Assembly: GCA_947624225.1 (NCBI GenBank)
Contig: CANQJF010000010.1
Location: forward strand, 1-53,504
From: an uncultured Clostridia bacterium
GTDB lineage: Bacteria > Bacillota > Clostridia > Christensenellales > Borkfalkiaceae
Direction: 5' to 3'
DNA: 53,504 nt
Numbering within the stretch: the first letter of the stretch is position 1; every line of letters begins with the position of its first letter. Below the pieces are notes generated by a model. That model was not told where the DNA came from and made no database searches. It saw only the letters and a program-made list of their open reading frames with translations. The position numbers were made by a program, and so were the translations under genes. Positions 1 to 10,100 of this stretch are shown piece after piece.

Positions 1-260
1 TCACCGCAAAACGCCGCCCACAGCACACTGTGCTGGTGTGCGAGAAGTGCGTTTTGCGACCTTTCAGGGACAGCAAGGGCTCGACCACGCCTCCGTCGCC
101 ACCCCACCTCATTCGTCACCTCATCCGCCCCTTCGGGGCACCTTCCCCAAAGGGGAAGGCAAGAGTAGCGGACTTCGTACAGGGGATACACTCAAAGGGC
201 GTTGCCCTTCTCGGTATGACATCGTAAGAAAACAAATTTCGTGAGCCTCCGTCGCCTCCA
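1..260. repeat. Composite intergenic repeat, copy 1
   Basis: This non-coding block carries two modules found elsewhere in the window. At about 95-160 there are short hairpins (GCCCC/GGGGC and CTTCCCC/GGGGAAG) that match, inverted, the block near 33770. At about 172-240 is a hairpin module: read on the minus strand it is GTCATACCGAG, stem AAGGGC-AAC-GCCCTT, then GAGTGTATCCCC, followed on the plus strand by AAGAAAACAAATTTCGTG. The same module occurs at 17570, 36390 and 53480. I see no convincing gene in 1-365. Confidence 0.75.
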
Positions 261-365
261 AAAAAGCCGCCGGTGCATGCAATGCGCCGGCGGCTTCGCT
301 TTCATATCATTTTTCTCACTTTATACATCTTATCGATCAAGATATCAAGATCTCGCCGATCAAAA

Positions 366-1331
366 TCAATACTTGGTGACCTTGACAGACTTGATGAGGA
401 TGGGCGCCGTGATGGGCGTTTCATAGGTTGCCGTCTGGTCTCCCTTGCTGATGTCCTCAAAGGGATCGTTGGCGTTCAGCTTGATGTTCTCCTGCAACGT
501 GGTGAAAGAGAACGTCTCCTCGCCCTCCGCCGCCTCCTCGTCCGTGTGGTCGGAGATGTAGTCGGTGATGGCTTTCAAGAGCCCGTTGGTGAGCTGCCCC
601 GCAAAATCCTTGGCCATGCCGAACACGCAATACTGCTGTTCGAGCGTGGAATTGCTGTTGGGGGAGAGGTAGGTGTAGAACATGGAGGTCGCGCTGTTCA
701 TGAGGTAGTTCTCATACTGCACGGAGCCGTCGTCTGCGCGCAACACGGACACCTCGTCGCGCACCTTGTCGCCCTTGGCACTGTAATACATGACGAGCGC
801 GCCCGTCTTGTGGGAATAGTCGCGGCCGTATTGGTTGTCCACCTTGCCCTTTTGTTCGCCGTACACGGTGTACAGCCCCTCGCCCTGCTGAGGCTTGACC
901 GACGTCCCCGCCGTTCTCCAAACAGACTGCGTGAACGTGCTTCCATCCTTTTCGAGCTGTTTGACGGTCGTGAAATAGTCGATCTCTTCGAGTGAGAACG
1001 TTTTCAGGCTATTGTCCTTGCTGTAATCGAAAGCCGCGCCCTGTTCATCCACGAGGCGGTAGCCGCCGCCATAGAGGAAGTTGGCCGTGTAGTCGTGGAT
1101 GCAGGTGCCGTCATAGAACCCGGCATCCGCAAGCTCGATGAAGTGGGTGACGGTCTGCGGTGCGTCGAGACGGGAGAGCACGTAATCCACATTGTAGTCC
1201 GTTCCGTTGAAAGTATAGGTGATGGTGACCTCGGGATGATCGGTGGTACAGCCCGCAAACATCGCAAGCGCACCCACCGAGAGTGCCGCCGAAAGCACAA
1301 CTGCGCCCATGCGCCGAATTAACTTTTTCAA
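366..1331 (-). CDS. Cyclophilin-like lipoprotein (peptidyl-prolyl isomerase fold)
   Basis: A 321-aa exported lipoprotein. I place the start at a TTG, because AGGAGG lies seven bases before it and the next residues form a signal peptide ending in a lipobox (LAMFAGC). Residues about 55-100 resemble the cyclophilin core: TVTHFIELADAGFYDGT parallels the family's TVxNFxxLxxxGFYDGT, and FLYGGGY stands where FMIQGGD is usual. VFGMAKDFAGQ near residue 240 fits the later VFGxVxxGM segment. The catalytic Arg of the FHR motif is replaced (IHD), and a long insertion separates the two halves, so isomerase activity is doubtful. It may be a folding helper or a binding protein outside the membrane. It has its own promoter at 1366-1394 and is probably transcribed alone. 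Confidence 0.75.
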   Translation of the reverse strand: MKKLIRRMGAVVLSAALSVGALAMFAGCTTDHPEVTITYTFNGTDYNVDYVLSRLDAPQTVTHFIELADAGFYDGTCIHDYTANFLYGGGYRLVDEQGAAFDYSKDNSLKTFSLEEIDYFTTVKQLEKDGSTFTQSVWRTAGTSVKPQQGEGLYTVYGEQKGKVDNQYGRDYSHKTGALVMYYSAKGDKVRDEVSVLRADDGSVQYENYLMNSATSMFYTYLSPNSNSTLEQQYCVFGMAKDFAGQLTNGLLKAITDYISDHTDEEAAEGEETFSFTTLQENIKLNANDPFEDISKGDQTATYETPITAPILIKSVKVTKY

Positions 1332-1365
1332 GAGAGAGCCTCCTATGGCCGAAAGATACAGTACC

Positions 1366-1394
1366 ATTTTACCCGCATTTTTCCGATTCGTCAA
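1366..1394 (-). promoter_or_regulatory. Sigma-A type promoter of the cyclophilin-like lipoprotein
   Basis: Read on the minus strand: TTGACG, 17 bases, TAAAAT, then about 34 bases to the TTG start with AGGAGG in between. Confidence 0.7.
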
Positions 1395-1640
1395 GCGCTT
1401 TCGGCAATTTCAAAATGAAAATTGCGAAAAAGAATGCAGACAAAGGAGCGGGAAGCATTTGCCGGGGGCATCAACCACTTTTTTCGGTGCTCCCGGCGCG
1501 TTTTTTCATATACCGCCGCATCGTTTGCGGGCGTTTGCGTTTTCCCGCCGCACTGCTTGGGACCCGTTGTTTGCGGGTCCGTTTGCAGATTGGCGGCGCC
1601 GTTGTTTGGGGCCCTGTTGTTTTAAGGCGGCGGGCCGTCA
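1395..1640. other. GC-rich intergenic stretch without a gene
   Basis: This lies between the promoter of the first lipoprotein gene and the 3' end of the giant one. It holds a GGACCCG/CGGGTCC hairpin near 1560-1580 and an imperfect GCCGGG...CCCGGC hairpin near 1459-1496 that could end the giant gene's transcript, although neither has a clear T-run. I see no coding signal. Confidence 0.5.
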
Positions 1641-1680
1641 GCCGTTCTCGCGGACGGTCAGCCGTTCTCGCGGACGGTCA
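1641..1680. repeat. Perfect 20-bp tandem duplication over a stop codon
   Basis: The 20-base unit GCCGTTCTCGCGGACGGTCA occurs twice back to back (1641-1660 and 1661-1680). The giant lipoprotein's stop codon (minus-strand TGA, 1658-1660) lies at the boundary, so one copy encodes the last residues (LTVRENG) and the other is untranslated. Confidence 0.9.
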
Positions 1681-4600
1681 GCCTGAACCCGCTTGCCCCG
1701 GCGGTGATGCGTGCGGTGTAAGTCGTCTCCTCCGTCTCGATGGTCCACGATCCGTCGGCATTCTCGGTGAAGGTCGCGGGGACGCGCCGATCTCCGTTCA
1801 TATAGAAGAGGAGATACTTCACATCGAAAACGCCCTCTTCCAGCGTGTAGACAAAGGCCACCTTGTGCACGATGCCCTGCTCGGCCTCGCCATAGCGATA
1901 CTCGTTGCCGTCCCACGTCGCCGCGGAGACCAGCCCCTCCTCATCCCGAGCGAGGTCGATAACAAAGGTCTCATAGGTGTAAGCGCCCGTCGTCGTGTTG
2001 TAGGTGCTGCGCACGAGCACCGCCTTTGTGCCATCCTCCACGGTGGAATTGAATCCCGATTCCGTGACGTCGCTCGCGGGGAGCGAGATGGAGACGACAT
2101 CCAAACGGCCAAATCCCGCATAGTCGCGGCCCGCTTTCCACAGTTGGGTGACGGTGACCGTTCCCACGCCCTCCACGTCAAAGGGACGCTCGATGGTCAC
2201 GGAGATGAGGACAAATTGCTTGGCCGCGCCGTCGAGGAAGAAGCGCACGGTGTAGGCGCGCCCGTCCGTACCGTTCACCACGAGCGCCTTGCCATAGCCG
2301 AAGTTGAAATCGTTGTGCGTCAAATCCGTCGCCGCGGCAGAATATTTGCCCGTGAAAGCGAGGGGAGCGCCCTTGCTGTCGGAAATGTTTGCAAGGTTCA
2401 CCGTGAGCGCGTCGGTGACGAGAAATTGCCCCACGCGCAAGCCGTCGATCTGCATCGTGTTCTGCCTGTCGGCGCTGTCCGCATACGCCCCCTGCTCGCC
2501 CTGCGGCACAACGGCAAAGGTGTTGTTACCGCCCGTGAAGTGCAAGGTGAGCGCATACGTCTCGGGCAGGCTGTCCATCTCCGTGCTCTGATAGCCGAGG
2601 GTCACTTTTACGGTCGTTCCCTCATAGGAGACGGAAACGGTGTACCCCATGCCCGCGGTCTCCCCGTGCAAAAGGTCCGCATCCGCCTCAAACACGGCGC
2701 CGTTCGCAAGGAACGTGAGCGTGAGGGGGAGGGCGTAATCGCGGTCTGTGAAAGTGACCTCGCCCGCGAGTTTGCGGTAAGTTTTGCCGCCGAGCGTGTA
2801 GCTGTCGCCCGCGGGAAGCGCGACGGTATCCGATGCCCCCTCCGCCGTGTAGCGCGTGACGGTGCTGCCCGAGACGGTGTAGTAATACTCCGTGCCGTCC
2901 ACGGTGAGCTTTGCGGCCCCGAACTCGACCGCGGAGAAGTCCTCGGCATAGTAGGTCCCGCGATACTTTTCGTTGTCGACAAAGGCAAATTTGCCGTCCG
3001 TGCCCAGAGTGAAGAGCGTCTCATAGGCGCCCGCGACGAAGTAGCCCAAGCCGTCCGTGACGAGCAGATAGGTGCCCTGCAAAACTGTTCCATAGCGGCC
3101 GATGAGCGACGCCTCTCCAAAGCCGTCGAGACGGATGACCGTCCAATCGGCGTCGGAGATATAGACGCGGTCCTCTTCCGCGTTGTAGATCTGATAGATA
3201 TACGTGGTGACCTCGTCCTCGGTGACGGAGGAAGTGCGGAACACGAAAGTGCCGCCCTCGCCCGAAGTGCCCGTGTAGAGATAGCCGCTCCCGTCCTCGA
3301 TGGCCGCATACGTCCCCCTGCCGAGGAGGGTGTGGCTCCTGAGTTCGGCGCCGCCGTGGCCGTCGAGGCGGAGGAACCTCATCGCGTTCACCGTCTTGCC
3401 GTCGCTGAAAGCGTAATCGCCATAGGGCAGGGTGCGGAGGGACAGGCTGCCGCCTTGGATATCGAAGAGGAACTCCCTGTCCGTGGCGAGGCCGTTTTGA
3501 TACACCCAGAAGCGGACAGCGGTGGCCCGCTCGGCGGAATTGATAAAGCTGTGGTCGGCGGTGCCGCTGTTCACATAGCCGAGATACATGTTCCCCTCCA
3601 TGCGCTCGCCCGCCTCGTTTTCATAGACGGCGACCTCGTTCGGATAGCCCACACTCGATACATGCCCCCCACCGATGACGTCAAACTCTCCAACGCGGTG
3701 GGCGATCTGCACCTGATAGAGGGGCAGGCTCTCCGTGGTCGTTCCGTCCTGAACGGTGTAGATGCCGAGCAAAATTTTCTCGTTGACGCCGCTTCTTCTG
3801 ATGGTATACTCCATGAAGTCCGCCGTCCATGCCGCCGTTCTCGTATAGGAGGTGCGAACCTCGGCGACGGTGCCGTCGAGCGGGTTGATCTCGTAATACA
3901 CCGCCGTGCCCCTGCCGTTCAAGACGAGGTAGTTGTAGAGGGAGATGCGCTGGTTGTCGTTCATCTCATACCAAAATCCCGCGTCGCCGCCCGTGACGTC
4001 GTAAACGGTGTTCCCCTCGACCGTAAAGATGAAAGAGGAGCCGCTCTCCGCGGTGAAGAAGATGAGCTCGCCCACCCTGTTGACGATGCGGCCCTTGACG
4101 GCATTGCCGCCCTCGGTGTAGGTGTAGGTCCCATAGCCGTCGGAGGTGAAATTGGTGTATTGCGCGCTCTCGCTCTTGCGGACAAAGGTGCCCGCGCCCC
4201 CGTTCACGCCCTCCGTGCGCTTGAATTCGAAGTCCGTATAGCTTTCGAGGTCGGAGGCCGTGAAGTCGTCCAAGTAGTTTTTCAGGACAAACCGCTCGGC
4301 GCCGCCCGTCATCTCCGTCACATCGCCCACGCCGATATAGCGGAAGAGCCCGCTTTCGAGCAACAGCCCGAGGTAGACGCGCCCCCCGGCATAGAGCAGG
4401 CGCGCGGTGTACGCGTCCTCCTCGCCGCCCGCGAAATCGATGTCATACATGTCCGCAAGGTTGACCTCGGTAAAGGTCTCGTTGTCGGTGGTGATGAAGT
4501 AGCGCTGTGCCCGCGTGGCCGGATCCACGATAAAGATGTAGAAGTCCGCATAGCCGAGCGCGAAGCCATAGTCGATGGGGCTGTTGTTGTAGGTGGCGAT

Positions 4601-6937
4601 GCCCTCCGTGAGGTCCAGCGTGAGGCCCTCGGCGACGGTCACGACGACATGGGGCTCCGGATAGACGGCGTGCGCGCGCCCGTTTTCGTCGACGGCAAAG
4701 TCGAACGCATTCTCATAGTAGCTGCCCGTGAGCTCGTTGACGGAGCGGTGGAAGTGATAGGTCCCGTCCGCATTGGCGGTGACCTCGCTGATGAGCTCGT
4801 TGTAGAGCACATAGGCCGTGTCGCCCGAGCTCATGAGGGCATACTCCGACCAGAACTCGGCCTCGCCGTTCTCAAAGATGTAGAGGAAGCCCGAGAAGAA
4901 GTCGTTGAGGGTGTGCAGTTCCCCCGTGAAATCAAAGCGGCCGTACGGGACGTCGCGGAATTGCTCCGCGGGGATGGTGCGGTCGAGCTCGAACTCGCCG
5001 TAATCCATATCCAGCCGGAAGTAGAACGCGCCGCCGCTCTCGGGGAGGAAGCGGACGAGCCGATAGTCGTCCACCACGTCTCCGTCCTCCTCTTCATAGA
5101 CATACAGCCATGTGATGAGGGTGTAAGTCCCCGCCGCGTCGCCATAGCTGCCCTTGCCATAGCCGTCGAGGGAGAGCACTTCTTGCGAAGTTGCCCACTT
5201 GTCGACGTACGAGCCGCGGAGGCCGTCGTCCATGTGCGCCGAGCCCGCGATCTCGCCGATGTCCTCAAACTCGCCCTCGGGCTGCACGATGTCCGCCCCG
5301 AGCGAGAAAGTGAATTGTTTTAAAATGGAGGCATAGTCGCGCGTGTACGCGAGGAACAGCTCCTCGTCCGCGTTGTATTCATAGTAGCCGTTCACGGTGA
5401 GCACGGGCTCGCCGAACAGCACGTATTCATAGTTGGTCGCATTGTAGTGATACTCCAAGCCGCCCAATCCGTCGAGGTAGAGCACGATGCCCGCCGCGCT
5501 GTCATAGTAATACCCCTCCTCATCGAGGTCTTGCCTGCGGAAAACGACGGAGCCGCCGTCCGTCTGCTCGAAGAGGTTGAAGAGGAAAGAGACCTCCTCC
5601 GACGTAAAGGAGAAATACAGGCTGTCGAGGTCGATGTCATAGGTGCCCGCATAGTCCCTGCTTCCGTCGTTATAGAGGGCCGCGCCGTGGGGCGAGAGGA
5701 TGAGCGTTGCGTCCGTTCCGTCGAGGTCGCGGTAGGTGGCCTCAAAGGCGTCCATGAAGTAGAAGAAGCACTCGCCCGAGATCTTGCCGTCGAGGATGAC
5801 GTTCTCCCCCTCCTTGAAAGTGAAGATGCCCGTTGCGGGGTCAAAGACGCCTTTCCGCTCGTTGGAAAAAGCGCGCACGAGATAGACGGTGTCGTCCTCC
5901 GTCTCGGAGATGAACAGCTTGTCTCCGCCGCCGAAGAGGTCGGAATACCCCGCCTGCCAGCAGGCAAAGAAGATGATGTCGTCGTCGGGCGTAAGCACCG
6001 TGCCGGGCATGAATCGGGGCTCCCCCGTTCTCGAAGTTGCCCAGCCCGTGAAGCGGTAGACCCCGGACATGGTATAGCCGTTTTGCGCCACGGTGTATTG
6101 GTCGCCATAGCGCACCTCCTCGGAAGCCGTCACGCCCGTGCCCGTCTCGTTGGCGGGGGGATTGGCGACATAGTAGATGTGGAACACCTCCCGCGAGAGA
6201 TAGAGGGCAAACGCCTCGTTCGCCGCCAGCGCATCCGTCGCACTGTGGGAGCCGGGGGCGTTTTCATCCAAAAAGAAGTGCGCGGGCGCCTCCGCAAACC
6301 CCGCCGCATTTAGGGGCTCGCCATAGAAAGCCTCCCCCTGCACCGCATTCCCCGCGCTGTACGTTCCGTCCGCGCTCTGCGTGTAGACCGTGTAGGTGTA
6401 GGAAGTGCGGTATTTTGCCGTCAGCGTGATGGAGGTTGCGGGCATGGTAGCCCCCTCTGCGATGAGAACGTCATTTTGATACCACCCCGCAAAGGTGAGC
6501 CCCGCCTTGACCGACGTGGGCGCGAGGTCCTTTAAAACGTCGGAAAGGAGCGTCCCCACGGGCACCGAGAGGGAGGTTTGGGGAAGCGTGCCGCCGTCGT
6601 TGGAGACCAGCGCGAGCACGGTGGGCGCCGCCTGCTCCCACTTGGCATAATAGGTGACGTCTTTCTCGGGCATGACGGTGGGCAGGGTGCACGGCTCACC
6701 CGTGCAATCGGGCTGCAAAAACCACCCGCCGAACGTATACCCCACCCTTGTAGGGTCGGCGGGGAGCTTGCCGTCGAGCGCCTCTCCGGGCTCTCCCTCG
6801 ATGGCCTCGATGGCCGTTCCGCCGTTGGTCTCAAAGGTAAGTTTCACTTTCCCGTTGCCGCCGCATGCGGCAAGCAGCAGGGAAAATACGAGTGCCAAGA
6901 TGCAACAGGTTGCAAGCAAATATCGTTTGATTCTCAT
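1658..6937 (-). CDS. Giant InlB-repeat lipoprotein (1759 aa)
   Basis: A surface lipoprotein. The signal peptide ends in LLLAACGG, predicting lipid attachment at Cys25. Three InlB B-repeat/Listeria-Bacteroides-type units follow at about residues 30-102, 103-185 and 255-330, marked by GYTFGGWF, GLTFAGWY and YRFTGWAT and by YYAKW/FFACW ends. The remaining 1400 residues are beta-rich and lack cysteine-based or enzymatic motifs. They repeat a loose motif L-D-G-x-G followed by G-T-Y and D-G-x-x-Y, seen near residues 486, 587, 930, 1005, 1190 and 1269. The start has a strong GAGGAGG site. InlB B-repeats are common in adhesins and cell-wall proteins, so adhesion or glycan binding is the inference; no enzyme can be assigned. 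The gene follows another repeat lipoprotein and may share its promoter by read-through. Confidence 0.85.
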   Translation of the reverse strand: MRIKRYLLATCCILALVFSLLLAACGGNGKVKLTFETNGGTAIEAIEGEPGEALDGKLPADPTRVGYTFGGWFLQPDCTGEPCTLPTVMPEKDVTYYAKWEQAAPTVLALVSNDGGTLPQTSLSVPVGTLLSDVLKDLAPTSVKAGLTFAGWYQNDVLIAEGATMPATSITLTAKYRTSYTYTVYTQSADGTYSAGNAVQGEAFYGEPLNAAGFAEAPAHFFLDENAPGSHSATDALAANEAFALYLSREVFHIYYVANPPANETGTGVTASEEVRYGDQYTVAQNGYTMSGVYRFTGWATSRTGEPRFMPGTVLTPDDDIIFFACWQAGYSDLFGGGDKLFISETEDDTVYLVRAFSNERKGVFDPATGIFTFKEGENVILDGKISGECFFYFMDAFEATYRDLDGTDATLILSPHGAALYNDGSRDYAGTYDIDLDSLYFSFTSEEVSFLFNLFEQTDGGSVVFRRQDLDEEGYYYDSAAGIVLYLDGLGGLEYHYNATNYEYVLFGEPVLTVNGYYEYNADEELFLAYTRDYASILKQFTFSLGADIVQPEGEFEDIGEIAGSAHMDDGLRGSYVDKWATSQEVLSLDGYGKGSYGDAAGTYTLITWLYVYEEEDGDVVDDYRLVRFLPESGGAFYFRLDMDYGEFELDRTIPAEQFRDVPYGRFDFTGELHTLNDFFSGFLYIFENGEAEFWSEYALMSSGDTAYVLYNELISEVTANADGTYHFHRSVNELTGSYYENAFDFAVDENGRAHAVYPEPHVVVTVAEGLTLDLTEGIATYNNSPIDYGFALGYADFYIFIVDPATRAQRYFITTDNETFTEVNLADMYDIDFAGGEEDAYTARLLYAGGRVYLGLLLESGLFRYIGVGDVTEMTGGAERFVLKNYLDDFTASDLESYTDFEFKRTEGVNGGAGTFVRKSESAQYTNFTSDGYGTYTYTEGGNAVKGRIVNRVGELIFFTAESGSSFIFTVEGNTVYDVTGGDAGFWYEMNDNQRISLYNYLVLNGRGTAVYYEINPLDGTVAEVRTSYTRTAAWTADFMEYTIRRSGVNEKILLGIYTVQDGTTTESLPLYQVQIAHRVGEFDVIGGGHVSSVGYPNEVAVYENEAGERMEGNMYLGYVNSGTADHSFINSAERATAVRFWVYQNGLATDREFLFDIQGGSLSLRTLPYGDYAFSDGKTVNAMRFLRLDGHGGAELRSHTLLGRGTYAAIEDGSGYLYTGTSGEGGTFVFRTSSVTEDEVTTYIYQIYNAEEDRVYISDADWTVIRLDGFGEASLIGRYGTVLQGTYLLVTDGLGYFVAGAYETLFTLGTDGKFAFVDNEKYRGTYYAEDFSAVEFGAAKLTVDGTEYYYTVSGSTVTRYTAEGASDTVALPAGDSYTLGGKTYRKLAGEVTFTDRDYALPLTLTFLANGAVFEADADLLHGETAGMGYTVSVSYEGTTVKVTLGYQSTEMDSLPETYALTLHFTGGNNTFAVVPQGEQGAYADSADRQNTMQIDGLRVGQFLVTDALTVNLANISDSKGAPLAFTGKYSAAATDLTHNDFNFGYGKALVVNGTDGRAYTVRFFLDGAAKQFVLISVTIERPFDVEGVGTVTVTQLWKAGRDYAGFGRLDVVSISLPASDVTESGFNSTVEDGTKAVLVRSTYNTTTGAYTYETFVIDLARDEEGLVSAATWDGNEYRYGEAEQGIVHKVAFVYTLEEGVFDVKYLLFYMNGDRRVPATFTENADGSWTIETEETTYTARITAGASGFRLTVRENG

Positions 6938-6971
6938 AAGGTTGCCCTCCTCGGGTGATTTTCAATGGTGC

Positions 6972-7000
6972 AAAATGAGGATCTCTCGAAAGGGATCCTC
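6972..7000 (-). terminator. Second hairpin terminator after the 1100-aa lipoprotein gene
   Basis: On the minus strand GAGGATC and GATCCTC pair around a 10-base loop and are followed by ATTTTG. It lies just upstream of the giant lipoprotein gene, so it may partly insulate that gene. Confidence 0.5.
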
Positions 7001-7055
7001 TCTTTTCTGTGTTTCCGGGCCATTCTGCCCGCCGCCCCCGCGCGCTCGCGAGGGG

Positions 7056-7087
7056 CAAAACATGGGGACGGGAATTCCGCCCCCATG
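7056..7087 (-). terminator. Hairpin terminator after the 1100-aa lipoprotein gene
   Basis: On the minus strand the CATGGGG/CCCCATG stem, extended by CGG/CCG with one G-T wobble, is followed by TTTTG. Confidence 0.6.
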
Positions 7088-7103
7088 CCGCAAATTTTCT
7101 CGG

Positions 7104-10100
7104 TTACGCCTGCTTCGTGAAAGAGTAGAATGCTCCTACCCCCTCTTGGAAGTCAAAGTCGATGGTGACAATGCTGATATCCTCGTCAAAGATGATGACA
7201 TAGCACTCGTTTGCCGAACCGAAGAGCGCATAGAAACTTCCGTCGGAGCCCTGGCAGAAGATCTTCAACGAGCCTTGTTCCTCTGCCGACTTGTTCCATG
7301 TGATATTCCCCAGCGCGTCGATTGTAAGGGTGCCGGCGTCCTCCGAAGTCCATGTGGTGCTTTGGAATTCGCTCGGTGCCAAGGAGCCGTTATATGCGGT
7401 GTTGCTCGTATAGATATTGGACGTTCCGTCCAAATCGACCAACAAGAAGTTCCCGGCATCATCGATCAAGGTGACGCTGATGTCCATTCCATCGTAACTC
7501 AACGTGAAGCCCACGTCCGTGACAGCGGTAACGGTGCACGTAATGTCCATTGCGGCAAGGGCAATCGTAACGGTCGTGTCGCCTGCTGCTATCGTCAAGA
7601 CGTCCTCTACGCCCTCCATACAATTGATCTGTGTCCACGTTCCCGCAAATTTGTCGGTAAGGGGCTTGCCGCTCTGCCCGTTCCCCTTGGTGAATATGGT
7701 GGTCGTAAAGCTACCGTCATCGAAAATGAGACCATACACTTCACTCGTGATCGTATCAGCCTCAAACGTGAACTTGTAGCATGTTGTCTCATACGCCCCT
7801 TCCATAATGGCATAGGCAACTTTCGTCTCGATGGAGAAGGTCCCCTCATCGGTTTTGGCGAAGATTTTGAGGGGCGCGGGACCTCCCCTATCTTTCCAAC
7901 TCATCTTGCCGTCTGCATCGATTATGATGGTTTCCGACCCGTCCTCCGAAGTCCAAGTGGTGTCACAGTTGCTTCCCACGATGCTGAGCTCGGTCCATGC
8001 CTCGCTTTCCTCATCGCCCTCGGTGCGAGTATCCAAGAAATATACGAACACCATGTACTGAACATTGACCACCAAGATTTCCTTGGCGCTGCTCAGTTCC
8101 AACACTTCCGCCGTCAAACCGGTCATTTCCGATCCCGCGGAGAAGATGAAGCCCGACTCCGTCAACTCCGTCACGGTGCACTGCATCGAACCCATGGAGA
8201 ATGCGGACAGATCCAGCGTGAACGTGGACTCATTCGCTTTGAGGAGCAACTCGGCGCTCTCATCGGTGACGGCCCTCCATGTGCCCGCGATCCAACCGGG
8301 CAGTTTGGCCTCCTGGGTTTGGCCGCCGCCTTGGCTGCTTCCATTGGTAAAGATGAGTTCCGCGCTGCCCATCATGCCTTGCATGACCGCGCTCATGATC
8401 GTCACGGTATTTTCCGCGAACATGACATCACAATAGCCCAAGCTGAAACTGTATGCCACCGCAATATGCCCGCCGTCAGAATTCGCTTCAACGCCGGCAA
8501 CAGCAAATTCCTCCGGCAATAAGCTCATCGCCGTTGTGATTTTCATGCCTCCGTTTGCAATGGTGAGGGTCATTTGCATGTCCTCATTGGTATACTCACC
8601 ATCATAGGTCGAGGGGATGCCGCCCGCATTGATCGGTGCTTGATTCTTTTGGATGAAGTATTCATAGATCCCATAATCTACTTCTTCCTCATAGTACACG
8701 AACAGGAGGTAATACTTCTCGCCGACGAGATAGGTGAGGCCGAGCGTATACTCGGTGCCGTCCACGTCGAACGTATAGCCGCCGCCGTCCGCGGCAAGCA
8801 CGTCATATTCCGTGCCCTGATAGCTGAACTTGCCCTGCGCGTCGATGACGACCGCCGCTTCCTCCGTGCCGTCGCTCTCTGCGCTGTAAGCGATCCACGA
8901 GCCCTGATAGTCGGCAACGTCCGCGGGCAGAATGGCCCCCGCCTCGAATACCGTGTAGGTCATATAGACGCCACTATCCCCCATGTTCTCCATGAAAATC
9001 TGCTGGCGCTGGCCAATCGTGAGCCTCCAAAAGTTGCCGTTGCAGAGGGCGTGAACGGTGGTGCTGCTGTGCGATGCGAGCTCGCCGCCGCCCAGCTCCT
9101 CCGTCTCGATTGCAATGACGGTCATCTCGTTGGTGCCGAGCTTGGCATGCCCGTCGGCATCGACGACGATATCGCCGAAAGAGCTCCCATCGCTCGCCCA
9201 CGACTTGCCGCGGCAATCCTGCGGGAAGAGGAGCGCCGGCGCGGTGCCCGTCTCATTGTAGAAAGCAAAGTTGCTGCCCGAGCGAAGAACAAGCGTATCT
9301 TCCCCGAGGAAGAAGATCGTGTAGGAATAGGTCCCGCACTTAAAGGTATAATAGGTGTTCTCTTCGTCGTATTCGTCGGAATAGGTCACGGCACCGGACT
9401 CCGTTCCGTCCATCGTCACCGTTGCCTCATTCACCGTGATCGTCGCGGAACCCGCCGTCGGGGTGGTGGCATTGAACTTCTTCCACTCGCCTTTCTGCGC
9501 TTCCGTAAAGGTGACGGTCTGCGAGCCCGCCGCGGGCGTGTAGACGCAAGTGATGCCCGCCATCTCCAACGTGAGCGAACCGTTTTCCTCCGCCGTGATC
9601 GTGCAATAGGTATCCTGCCAGATGAGGTAGATGATGCCTGCGTTCTCGTCGTTTTTGAGAATGCGCGCGGCCTCCTCCGCAATCGACAGCGTGCCGTCGG
9701 CGGCAATTGCAAGCGCGGGAGCGCTGTCCATGTCGGTGCACTCATAGCTGCCGGCATAGGCGGGGATCTTCACGTCGGGGAGGTCCTGCCCCGCTTTCTT
9801 GAAGAGCAGATGTTCGAGCTCGTTGCCCTCTTCGTCGAAATTGGCGATTTGGAGCAGGCAGCCGTCGCCGCCGATGAGCATGAAGTAGGTCGTCTCGTCC
9901 ATCTCAAAGGTGTAGCTCACGGAGAAATCCGCGCCGCCGCTCTTTGTCACGGTGTAGCTCTTCCCGTCATAGGTGAAGCTCTCCGCCGCAATCGTGATGG
10001 CGCCCTCGCCCTCTCCGAGGAGCTCCCATTCGCCCACAAACTCCGCGCCGAAGAGGGGCTCGGGTTGGGGTTGGGAATCTTTAAAGGTCGCCTTGACCGT

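Noticed and set aside
1283..5323. A very long plus-strand open frame opposite the giant lipoprotein gene
   Set aside because: It is antisense to a gene with signal peptide, lipobox and InlB repeats. Its translation is Arg/Val/Gly-rich without domains, as expected from the codon bias of the minus strand.
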